From DAIODI01 sp046349255 (GTDB lineage: Bacteria; Pseudomonadota; Alphaproteobacteria; Rhizobiales; Aestuariivirgaceae), in assembly GCA_046349255.1 (NCBI GenBank), contig JAXMCR010000004.1, positions 806,001-870,000 of the forward strand: a stretch of 64,000 bases of DNA, given 5' to 3'. Position 1 is the stretch's first letter, and each line of letters starts with the position of its first letter. A program made the position numbers and the translations under genes. The notes below the pieces were generated by a model. The model was not told the DNA's origin. It was given only the letters and a program-made list of their open reading frames with translations, and searched no databases. Positions 35,368 through 43,451 of this stretch are shown piece after piece.

Positions 35368-35619
35368 CGAAAACTGACGCAAATGCCTGCAAATGATTGA
35401 TTTTTGATCAGGGCTTGCGCGCTGGCGAGGCAAGTTATGGCATCTGGTGTGTCGGTATGTCGCGAAATTTCCTGTCGCGTCTTCGTCATTGTGCAATGCA
35501 AAATCATCAGCATGAAGACCGTGAGTCGGAGGGGGCCGAGGCGACTGTGTGATTTGTCACAGCCTACGGTTCGCCCATCGGCGATACCAGTTCCTGTCAA
35601 CGCATATTGGAGGCACCAG

Positions 35620-35955
35620 ATGCGCATGTTTTCCCTGATCGTGATTGCCGGCCTCGTCGGCTCCGCCGCGACGGCCCAGGCATTCGAGATCAAGCCGATC
35701 CAGTCGGCGCAGATCGAGCTCGGCAACGTCGAGGGCGTCGCCTACTTCGACATGGTCGGCTCGAAGTGCCGGCTCGTCGCGACCGTCGCGCAGCAGGACG
35801 GCACCCCGATCCAGGTCACGGCGATGCTCGATCAGAACGAGGAGCTGACGATCTCCGTGCCGGGCCCGGTCGGCTACCCGGCACAGGAAGTGGGCTTCAC
35901 CCGCAAGGGCGACGTGGTGGAAGTTTCAGCGCCGCCGCCCGAAGCCGGCAACTGA
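35620..35955 (+). CDS. Small secreted protein of unknown function
   Basis: A 111-residue protein starting MRMFSLIVIAGLVGSAATAQA, a Sec signal peptide with cleavage expected after AQA (residue 21). The mature part is about 90 residues, acidic to neutral, with one cysteine (in GSKCRLVAT) and no recognised domain. TGGAGG lies 6-7 bases before the ATG. The 250-bp upstream region contains an inverted repeat, CTGTG-N8-CACAG (35545-35562), that could be an operator. An intrinsic terminator follows at 36057-36094, inside the end of the convergent gene. It is a free-standing unit in the periplasm, function unknown. Confidence 0.75.
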   Translation: MRMFSLIVIAGLVGSAATAQAFEIKPIQSAQIELGNVEGVAYFDMVGSKCRLVATVAQQDGTPIQVTAMLDQNEELTISVPGPVGYPAQEVGFTRKGDVVEVSAPPPEAGN

Positions 35956-36056
35956 GTAGCGATAGCGACGGCAACCTTCGACAGCAGCTTTACGAGATAA
36001 ACAGCGGCAAACCGCAACAGGGCAAGACCAACAACGGCTGACTTTCTCCCTGACTG

Positions 36057-36094
36057 GCGCGACGGGTCTCACGACCCGCCGCGCTTTTCTTTTT
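36057..36094 (+). terminator. Intrinsic terminator of the 35620 gene
   Basis: An 11-bp stem with one mismatch (left arm 36057-36067, right arm 36074-36084), a 6-base loop and a run TTTTCTTTTT (36085-36094). It overlaps the last codons of the convergent gene at 36069, so each transcript contains sequence from the other gene. Confidence 0.8.
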
Positions 36095-37166
36095 CGGTCG
36101 CAACGAGCGGTCCGAAGTCGCCGATCTTCTGCAGGATGTCGGAGAGGCCGGGCTTCTGCCGCGTGAGATAGGGGAGCGGGCGGCAGACGTCGAGCGCGGC
36201 GAGGCCGATGCGCGCCGTCATCATGCCGTTGACGGCGCCTTCGCCGAACCGCGACGACAGCCGGCCAAGAACGCCCCGGCCGAGGACGTGCTGCGTGAGG
36301 CTGTCGGTCAGCGCAATGCCGCCGGTCACCGCGAGGTGGCCGATGACGAGGCGGGCGAGGCGGAAAGTGCCGAGCGTGCCCGGGCGGCCGCCGTAGAGCG
36401 TCGCGAGCTCGCTCATCATGCGCAGGTTCTGCCAGGCAACGAACAGCATGTCGAGCGCGGGCGTCGGCAAGAGCGCCGTCGTCAGCGTCACGCGGCGCGC
36501 CGCGCGGGTGATCATGCGGTTCGCCGTTTCGTCCAGTCGCGAGACGACGTCGCGCTCGGCGAGCCGGATGCGGTCGGCCGGGTCCATGATGTCCCGTCCG
36601 TGTCGCTCGAGCGCGGCGAGCCCCACGCCGAGTTCGGGCCGCCCGCGGTAGAGCCGCTGTACGTGGCGGACGGCGGCCTCCGCGGCCTTGCTGTCGTTGG
36701 CGGTGATCGCGCGGGCGGCGTCCTCCTGGATCGAGCCCAGCGCGTTGAGGCGCACGAGGCCCCAGATCTCGCGGCCGATGATGGCGATCACCGCCAGCAC
36801 GAACAGCGCTGCGAGCACGAGGCCCACCCAGCCCAGCGCGGGCGAGTGCGCGAACAGGTCCTCGATGAACTTGGTGATCGACAGCGAGAACCACAGGACC
36901 AGGAGCGAGAAGCCGGAGGAGAGGAGCACGCTGCCCCAGCGCATCGCGCCCGAGAGGGTAGAGACGACGGGCTCGGCCGGAACGAGCGGCGCCTCCGGCT
37001 CATCGGGCTCCATCACGATTTCGGGTGCAGGCATGGCGCGCGGCCGGCGCGCCTTGGCCGTCTCTCGCTTCGGCTCCGGTTTCTCCTCGGCTTTCGGCGC
37101 GGCAGGTGCTGCGTCAGCGGCGGGGCCGATCTTGAACGCTTGCGGTTTGCGCGGTTCGTCCGTCAT
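36069..37166 (-). CDS. TIGR01620/YcjF-like membrane protein
   Basis: A 365-residue protein with a charged, Pro/Ala-rich N-terminus (about 70 residues), two hydrophobic segments (roughly residues 77-98 and 105-128) and a C-terminal DUF697 domain that includes VGLAALERHGRDIMDPADRIRLAERDVV and TALLPTPALDMLFVAWQNLRMM. This is the usual partner of YcjX; the two genes overlap by 4 bp (ATGA at 37163-37166). Their joint role is unknown, though ycjX-ycjF are envelope-stress-responsive in enterobacteria. Length is close to E. coli YcjF (353). Confidence 0.9.
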   Translation of the reverse strand: MTDEPRKPQAFKIGPAADAAPAAPKAEEKPEPKRETAKARRPRAMPAPEIVMEPDEPEAPLVPAEPVVSTLSGAMRWGSVLLSSGFSLLVLWFSLSITKFIEDLFAHSPALGWVGLVLAALFVLAVIAIIGREIWGLVRLNALGSIQEDAARAITANDSKAAEAAVRHVQRLYRGRPELGVGLAALERHGRDIMDPADRIRLAERDVVSRLDETANRMITRAARRVTLTTALLPTPALDMLFVAWQNLRMMSELATLYGGRPGTLGTFRLARLVIGHLAVTGGIALTDSLTQHVLGRGVLGRLSSRFGEGAVNGMMTARIGLAALDVCRPLPYLTRQKPGLSDILQKIGDFGPLVATEKEKRGGS

Positions 37167-38608
37167 CTGAACTTGTCCCCGATCAGGAACTCGATTGCCC
37201 GGTCGAGGCGGATGTGCGGGAAGCTCGGGCTCTCGACCAGCGGCGGCGCCTTCTCGAGCAGCGGCGGGCGGAAGCGCACGAAGCGGATCGCGTCGGTGAG
37301 CGAGCCGTCGAGCGCCTTGGCGGGATCGTCCGGCAGGTCGCCGGGAAAGATGGCCGCCTCGGTCTTCCCATCGAAGACGTCATCGCCGATGCGCTCGCCC
37401 GCCGCGGGCACGCCGACGATGCAGGGCAGCGTCTCGCGCCCCTGCTTCACCGAGGCTTCGCGCGTAGCGCGGATGGCGGCGATCGCGGCGACGTCGACGG
37501 TGGCGCCGGAAAACTCCGCGCGCTTCACCGCGCCCTTCACGATGAGCTTCAGGATCTCCTCGAGCCGGTCGTGGCTCGAATGGTGCAACAGGTCGGCCTT
37601 CGTCGCGGCGAACAGGATGCGGTCGATCTTGCGGCCGGTGAGCGCCGAGGCCCAGCTGTTCGCCCCCTGCCGGAAGCAGGCGAGCACGCCGGTGAGCGCG
37701 GCCGAGAGGTCGCTCACCGCGGAGGGGCCGGCGTTCAGCGCGGTCAGCACATCGGCCAGCACGATCTGCCGATCGAGGCGGGCGAAGTGGTTGTAGAAGA
37801 ACGGCCGCACGACATGTGCCACGTAGGAGTCGTAGCGCCGCTGCATCATGGCGTGGAGCGAGCCGCGGGGCGCAACCGTGTCGGGCTTCACGTCGAGCGG
37901 CGCGAAGGTCAGGAGCGGCGAACCCTCGAGGTCGCCGGGCATCAGGAAGCGACCGGGCGGGAGCGAGGAGAGCGACACCGTGTCGTCGCGACACTTCGCG
38001 AGGTATTGCGTGAACAGCCGCGCGGCCTCCTGCGCGGCGAGCTCGCTCGCCTCGGCCGACGGGTCGAGCGTCGCCATGTACACGTGCCAGTCCTTCGCGA
38101 GCGCATCGCGCGGCGCCTTCCGGCTCTGCGACACGGTCTGGTGCGACCAGTCCTCGTAGCGCAGCGTCATCAGCGGCAGGTCGAGCAGCCACTCGCCCGG
38201 ATAGTCGATGATGTCGATGTTGAGTGCGCCGCCGTGCGTGTTGCGCGCGATCATGCCGCGCGCGGCGTATTCGATCGTGATGCGCAGTTCCGAAAGGCGA
38301 CGCGTGCTTTCGGGCCAATGGCGGTTCTCGCCGAGCAGCGCATGCACGTGCTCCTCGTAGGCGAAGCGCGGCAGCTCGTCGTGCAGCTGCGGCTCGAGGT
38401 AGACCCGCAGGATGCGGCCCTGCGCATAGGCGTTGAACAACGGCAGCCGGCCGCCGTGCAGCAGATTGTGGACGAGGGCGGTGATGAACACGGTCTTGCC
38501 CGCCCGCGACAGGCCGGTGACGCCGAGGCGCACCGAGGGCGATACGAGGCCGGTGAAGAGGTCGCCGAGGCCGCCCAGCGCCACGCGCGTTTCATCGAGG
38601 AATGTCAA
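37163..38608 (-). CDS. ycjX: YcjX family P-loop GTPase-like protein
   Basis: A 481-residue nucleotide-binding protein. Walker A is GLSRAGKTV (about residues 32-40) and Walker B is NIDIIDYPGEW. Further on, FAATKADLLHHS provides a TKAD motif that in GTPases gives guanine specificity. The family is widespread in proteobacteria, part of the phage-shock/heat-shock regulon in E. coli, and thought to be a membrane-associated NTPase working with YcjF. It is translationally coupled to the YcjF-like gene. A SixA phosphatase lies 82 bp upstream on the same strand. Confidence 0.92.
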   Translation of the reverse strand: MTFLDETRVALGGLGDLFTGLVSPSVRLGVTGLSRAGKTVFITALVHNLLHGGRLPLFNAYAQGRILRVYLEPQLHDELPRFAYEEHVHALLGENRHWPESTRRLSELRITIEYAARGMIARNTHGGALNIDIIDYPGEWLLDLPLMTLRYEDWSHQTVSQSRKAPRDALAKDWHVYMATLDPSAEASELAAQEAARLFTQYLAKCRDDTVSLSSLPPGRFLMPGDLEGSPLLTFAPLDVKPDTVAPRGSLHAMMQRRYDSYVAHVVRPFFYNHFARLDRQIVLADVLTALNAGPSAVSDLSAALTGVLACFRQGANSWASALTGRKIDRILFAATKADLLHHSSHDRLEEILKLIVKGAVKRAEFSGATVDVAAIAAIRATREASVKQGRETLPCIVGVPAAGERIGDDVFDGKTEAAIFPGDLPDDPAKALDGSLTDAIRFVRFRPPLLEKAPPLVESPSFPHIRLDRAIEFLIGDKFR

Positions 38609-38690
38609 CCGCTTGGCCTCGCCGATGGGCCCCTTGTTCCGCCTGCCAATATGGGCGCGGGGGTTGAGCCCTGCAATGGGCCGGAACGGG

Positions 38691-39212
38691 TCAGTCGTCG
38701 AGCGCCTTGGGCGTGACGAACGCGACGAGCATGGCCTTCAGCGGGTCGAAATCGGCCCAGTCGGCGACATCGACGTCGAATACTGCGAGCGCGGCGGTCG
38801 GGAACTTCCGCCGGAGGGCAGCGATCGCGTCCGGCGGTCCGCTGCGCGACAGGCGCAGCGCAAGAAGCTCCGTGGACGGATTGTGCCCGACGAGAAGCAG
38901 CGTCCTCGCCGGTCCGCCGTTGCGGCGGATCGCGTCGATCAGCGCGGTGCCGTCGCCGAAGTCGTAGACGGCCTCGTCGACGATCACCTGGGGCATGAGG
39001 TTGCCCGCCTCGAGCACCAGGTCGAGCGTGCGGCGCGTACGCTCGGCCGGCGAGCATATCACCCGGTCCGGGAGCCAGCCCATCCGCTTCAGGTAGCGCC
39101 CGACGGTGGGCGCCGTGTCCTTGCCGCGCTTGTTGAGCGGCCGGTCGCGATCGGCGACGCCCGGCTCGGCCCAGCTCGACTTGGCGTGTCGCAACAGCAG
39201 CAGGCGCAGCAT
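38691..39212 (-). CDS. SixA-type histidine phosphatase
   Basis: A 173-residue histidine phosphatase. The catalytic histidine is His9 in LLRHAKSSW, and a second active-site histidine is in VGHNPSTELLAL. This is the size and arrangement of SixA-like phosphohistidine phosphatases, which in E. coli act on the phosphotransferase protein NPr. Whether it acts on an Hpt or PTS protein here is unknown. It lies on the same strand as ycjX, 82 bp upstream, so co-transcription is possible but not certain. The ATG at 39212 places His9 at the family position. Confidence 0.88.
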   Translation of the reverse strand: MLRLLLLRHAKSSWAEPGVADRDRPLNKRGKDTAPTVGRYLKRMGWLPDRVICSPAERTRRTLDLVLEAGNLMPQVIVDEAVYDFGDGTALIDAIRRNGGPARTLLLVGHNPSTELLALRLSRSGPPDAIAALRRKFPTAALAVFDVDVADWADFDPLKAMLVAFVTPKALDD

Positions 39213-39297
39213 GGCGAATCTCCGGCTCGGACTTCGGTCGAACCCGCTTGTCCCCGGTCAAGATGACGTTGCCGTTACGCCCAATGCAAGGCCCGCG

Positions 39298-40227
39298 CTA
39301 GCGGGTGCGGCCCGAGCCGATACGGGAGGGATCGAATGGCACGGTCTGGTAGACCTCGTTGATCCAGTTGCCGAACAGGAGATGCGCATGGCTGCGCCAG
39401 CGGTTCTCCGGCGGCTGGTGCGGATCGTCGTGCGGAAAGTAGTTCGCCGGCAGGAAGATCGGCTTGCCGCTCTCGACGTCGCGCCAGTACTCCTTGCCGA
39501 GCGTCGCGGTGTCGTACTCGATGTGGTTGAACATGTAGAGCGACCGCTTCGCCGCGTCCGCCACGAGGCAGAGGCCGGCCTCGTCCGATTCCATCAGCAC
39601 CTCGAGGCCGGAGCCTTCCGGCAGGTCGTCGCGGCGCACTTCCGTCCAGCGCGAGACGGGGATCGAGAAGTCGTCCGAGAAGCCCCGCAGGTAGGGCGAT
39701 GCCGGGTTCAGGTTCCGGTGGCGGTAGACCCCGAACTTCTTGCGCGACAGCGTGTGCTTCGGCACGCCGTGGTGATGGTAGATCGCGGCCTGCGCCCCCC
39801 AGCAGATGCACATGGTCGAGTGCACGTTGGTCTGCGTCCAGTCGAACACCTCGGCGAGCTCGTTCCAGTAGGTCACGTCCTCGAAGTCGAGGAGCTCGAT
39901 CGGCGCGCCGGTGATGATCAGGCCGTCGAACTTCTCCGCCTTCACGTCCGCGAAGTCGCGGTAGAACGCGATCATGTGGTCGGCCGGCGTGTTCTTCGGC
40001 GTGTGATGCGTCATCTTGACGAGGGAGAGCTCGACCTGCAGCGGAGTCGCCCCGCACAGGCGGGCGAACTGCGTCTCGGTGCGGATCTTGTCCGGCATCA
40101 GGTTGAGGAGGCCGATGCGCAGGGGACGGATGTCCTGGCGCACGGCATCGTCCTCGGTCATGAGCATCACGCCTTCATGCTCGAGGGTCTTGCGCGCCGG
40201 AAGATCGCCCGGAATTTTGATCGGCAT
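39298..40227 (-). CDS. metA: Homoserine O-acetyltransferase (MetA family)
   Basis: A 309-residue MetA-fold enzyme. Catalytic Cys142 is in CICWGAQAAI and the catalytic region continues to HNHIEYD (His). Position 111 is Glu (GAPIE), which in this family correlates with acetyl-CoA use, whereas Gly correlates with succinyl-CoA. So O-acetylhomoserine is the likely product, feeding methionine by direct sulfhydrylation. It follows the P-loop ATPase by 59 bp on the same strand. That short gap contains a hairpin (40253-40279), discussed under findings. No SAM-II-type riboswitch was convincingly seen. Confidence 0.94.
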   Translation of the reverse strand: MPIKIPGDLPARKTLEHEGVMLMTEDDAVRQDIRPLRIGLLNLMPDKIRTETQFARLCGATPLQVELSLVKMTHHTPKNTPADHMIAFYRDFADVKAEKFDGLIITGAPIELLDFEDVTYWNELAEVFDWTQTNVHSTMCICWGAQAAIYHHHGVPKHTLSRKKFGVYRHRNLNPASPYLRGFSDDFSIPVSRWTEVRRDDLPEGSGLEVLMESDEAGLCLVADAAKRSLYMFNHIEYDTATLGKEYWRDVESGKPIFLPANYFPHDDPHQPPENRWRSHAHLLFGNWINEVYQTVPFDPSRIGSGRTR

Positions 40228-40286
40228 CGTCGTCGTCTTGGGTTTGTTGAACCGGCTGGTTTAACGGCCGCTCCAGCCGCGCGCAA

Positions 40287-41153
40287 TCACCGCTTTCCAC
40301 CCTCGATCGCACGGCAGACGAGATCGACGAAGCCGGCCTCGTCGTGGATCGCGGGGATGTCCTCCATCTCGACCATGTATCCGTACTTGCGCGCGATCGC
40401 CTCGTAGAGCGGGATGCGGTGGTGGAGGAGCTGCTCGAAGCCCCACACGGCGAAGGCGTCCGGGTCGACGTCGTCGTCCGACCGGATGCCGTTCAGCGCC
40501 TTGAACTCGGCCCACTTCTGGTCGAGGAACTGCGGCTGGTAGTACATCGGCTTCGGCGCAAGCCGGAACCGGTCGACGAGCTTCTTGGCGTGGGACGGCG
40601 TGCCGCGGATGTAGAGCAGCAGCGTGTGCTCGGCGAGGCAGTTGAGCACGGGGTCGCCGCCGTCCGACAGGTTCACCACCTCGCACAGCGAGCCGCCCGA
40701 GTCGCAGATGAAGTGCTGGTAGCGGTAGATCTCGCGCGACTTCTCGATGAACAGCGGCACGTCGAGCAGCGAGGCGATCTCGGCCTGGCGGTGTTGCGCC
40801 TGCCGCCGCTTGTACTCGGCGAACGGCAGCCCGTGCAGACCCGGGTCGCCGGGCTTGCCGAGGTAGGTCGACAAGGGATCGAGGTTCTCGAAAGAGATGT
40901 TGGAGGAGATGTAGATCGAGTCCGTCCGCAGCAGGTCGCGCAGAAACGGGTTCTTCATCGCCTCACGCTTGAAGTTGTCGACGATGTGCTCGCCCATGTA
41001 CCGCGTGCCGATGCGGTAATCGACGGAGTAGTTGAACCAGTCGCTCGAGCGCAGCAGGCGCGCCAGCGTCGTCTTGCCGACGCCGGACATGCCGAAGATG
41101 GTGACCGCCTTCGAGGGCCAGTCGCGGAAGTCCTGCGCGCGGGCGAACTTCAT
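40287..41153 (-). CDS. Conserved P-loop ATPase of unknown function
   Basis: A 288-residue protein with Walker A GMSGVGKTT at residues 21-29 and no other recognised domain. The remainder is rich in aromatic and basic residues, including FICDSGGSLCEVVNLSDGG, and resembles alphaproteobacterial ATPases annotated only by the P-loop. It is 7 bp downstream of the MoxR ATPase and 59 bp upstream of metA, suggesting one operon. Whether it acts with MoxR or in methionine metabolism is not evident. Confidence 0.8.
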   Translation of the reverse strand: MKFARAQDFRDWPSKAVTIFGMSGVGKTTLARLLRSSDWFNYSVDYRIGTRYMGEHIVDNFKREAMKNPFLRDLLRTDSIYISSNISFENLDPLSTYLGKPGDPGLHGLPFAEYKRRQAQHRQAEIASLLDVPLFIEKSREIYRYQHFICDSGGSLCEVVNLSDGGDPVLNCLAEHTLLLYIRGTPSHAKKLVDRFRLAPKPMYYQPQFLDQKWAEFKALNGIRSDDDVDPDAFAVWGFEQLLHHRIPLYEAIARKYGYMVEMEDIPAIHDEAGFVDLVCRAIEGGKR

Positions 41154-41160
41154 GGCCGGA

Positions 41161-42006
<846 letters not shown>

Positions 42007-42267
42007 GGGGGTCCTCGAGCTTTCAGCGCGCGGTGTCATATCGCAACGGAACGATCCGGGCCAGAGCGCGTTATCCGGCACCGTCCCGAGGGCCCGCATG
42101 CGGCCCTCATCGTCTCAAACCTGTCACCGATTCCTGCCAGATCGGGCACGCTCGCGAGCCCCGGACCCGCGCCTTGCGAGAAACGCGTCGCGGGTATTGT
42201 GGAGCGATTGCGAGGCCGATATATAGGCGCCCGTTTTTCGAGGAGTCGGTCTCTTGGAGTTTCCGAA

Positions 42268-42702
42268 ATGATGAGTTCGGCTGCTGTCGCGACTATCCTG
42301 GACGAATCCTACGTGCCGTCGGACGACGAGCCCTTCATGAACGAACGCCAGCGGGAGTATTTCCGCCAGAAGCTCCTGCGCTGGAAGGATGACATCCTGC
42401 GCGAAAGCAAGGAGACGCTGCTCAACCTGCAGGACGAGAACAACATCCTCCCCGATCTCGCCGACCGCGCCTCGACGGAGACGGACCGGGCGCTCGAACT
42501 GCGCACCCGCGACCGCCAGCGCAAGCTGATCTCGAAGATCGAGGCGGCGCTGAAGCGGATCGACGACGGCAGCTACGGCTACTGCGAGGAGACGGGCGAG
42601 CCGATCAGCCTGCGCCGCCTGGATGCCCGCCCGATCGCCACGCTGTCGATCGAGGCGCAGGAGCGGCACGAGCGCCGCGAAAAGGTTTACCGGGAAGACT
42701 GA
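42268..42702 (+). CDS. dksA: DksA, RNA polymerase-binding transcription factor
   Basis: A 144-residue DksA. The coiled-coil tip carries the DxxDxA motif (Asp63, Asp66, Ala68) needed for ppGpp synergy. The zinc-finger region is degenerate: Cys106 is the only cysteine of the four, and the pair further on is missing (LDARP). Several alphaproteobacterial DksA proteins share this loss. GGAG lies 8 bases before the ATG. The gene is followed by the convergent FliO-like gene, with a 16-bp overlap, and then by cckA, an order that I recognise from Rhizobiales. Confidence 0.94.
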   Translation: MMSSAAVATILDESYVPSDDEPFMNERQREYFRQKLLRWKDDILRESKETLLNLQDENNILPDLADRASTETDRALELRTRDRQRKLISKIEAALKRIDDGSYGYCEETGEPISLRRLDARPIATLSIEAQERHERREKVYRED

Positions 42703-43226
42703 TCGGGTTCGTCGCGGTCCCAGTCCTCGCGCGGGAGCGTCGGCTCCTCGTCGGCGAGGCGGGGTTCGGCGACCTTGGTGCGCGGCGCACCGCCGCGATC
42801 GCCGAACACGGCCGGGCGAGGCGCCGGCCGCGTTGCGCGCAGTACGGGCGTCCGCAGCGGCTCCTGGCTCGGCAGCGGCGAGGGAACCGGACGCGTGAGA
42901 TCCGGACCGAGGCGGTCCTCCGGCGGCGCCATGCGGGCGCGCCGCGCGTCACTGATCGCGTTCTCGACCGCCTCCGAGATGCCGGTCTCGATGACGAGGT
43001 CCTGGTCGCCGCCGATCAGCAGGAGGTGCTCGGTCTCGTCCCGGCGGATCAGAACCAGCCGGCGCATCTTGTCGATCTCGTAGTATTCGCTGATGCCGAG
43101 CCGCGAGCCCTTCCGGCCACGCACCTTCCGCTGGAAGAAGCTCATCACCAGGAACAGGAGGATGAGCGCGAGGAGGACGATGGCTCCGGTAATGATCCAG
43201 GGCAGGTAAGGCTGGAGATCGGGCAT
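42687..43226 (-). CDS. FliO-domain membrane protein
   Basis: A 179-residue protein with one membrane helix (about residues 10-30), a compact domain LGISEYYEIDKMRRLVLIRRDETEHLLLIGGDQDLVIETGI that matches the FliO/MopB family, and a Pro/Arg-rich disordered tail. It is far from any flagellar gene, as is usual for this orphan in Rhizobiales, and sits between dksA and cckA. A flagellar role is doubtful. The ATG at 43226 places the helix near the N-terminus. The last 16 bp overlap dksA. Confidence 0.82.
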   Translation of the reverse strand: MPDLQPYLPWIITGAIVLLALILLFLVMSFFQRKVRGRKGSRLGISEYYEIDKMRRLVLIRRDETEHLLLIGGDQDLVIETGISEAVENAISDARRARMAPPEDRLGPDLTRPVPSPLPSQEPLRTPVLRATRPAPRPAVFGDRGGAPRTKVAEPRLADEEPTLPREDWDRDEPDQSSR

Positions 43227-43451
43227 GCAAAGGACCTTCGAAAACGGCGGGAACCGGTACAGAACCACACGCGAATGGTTAACTTTGCGTCACGACCGTG
43301 GCCGATTGACGACAGGCGCGCTGATTTTGCCGGGCCGGTCAGAGGTTTCTGCCGGTTTCGAGCCAAACGCCTATACTCGCGCGCGGCTTGATTCGGGGGC
43401 GGACGATTCGGGCTGGCGGGGATTGGTCCGGACGGCAAGTTTCGGACGGGG

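Noticed and set aside
35545..35562. CRP/FNR-type site before the small secreted protein
   Set aside because: TGTGA and TCACA are present but separated by 4 rather than 6 bases; kept only as an unassigned dyad.
40228..40286. SAM-II riboswitch before metA
   Set aside because: A hairpin is present but the conserved SAM-II sequence blocks are not seen and the gap is only 59 bp.
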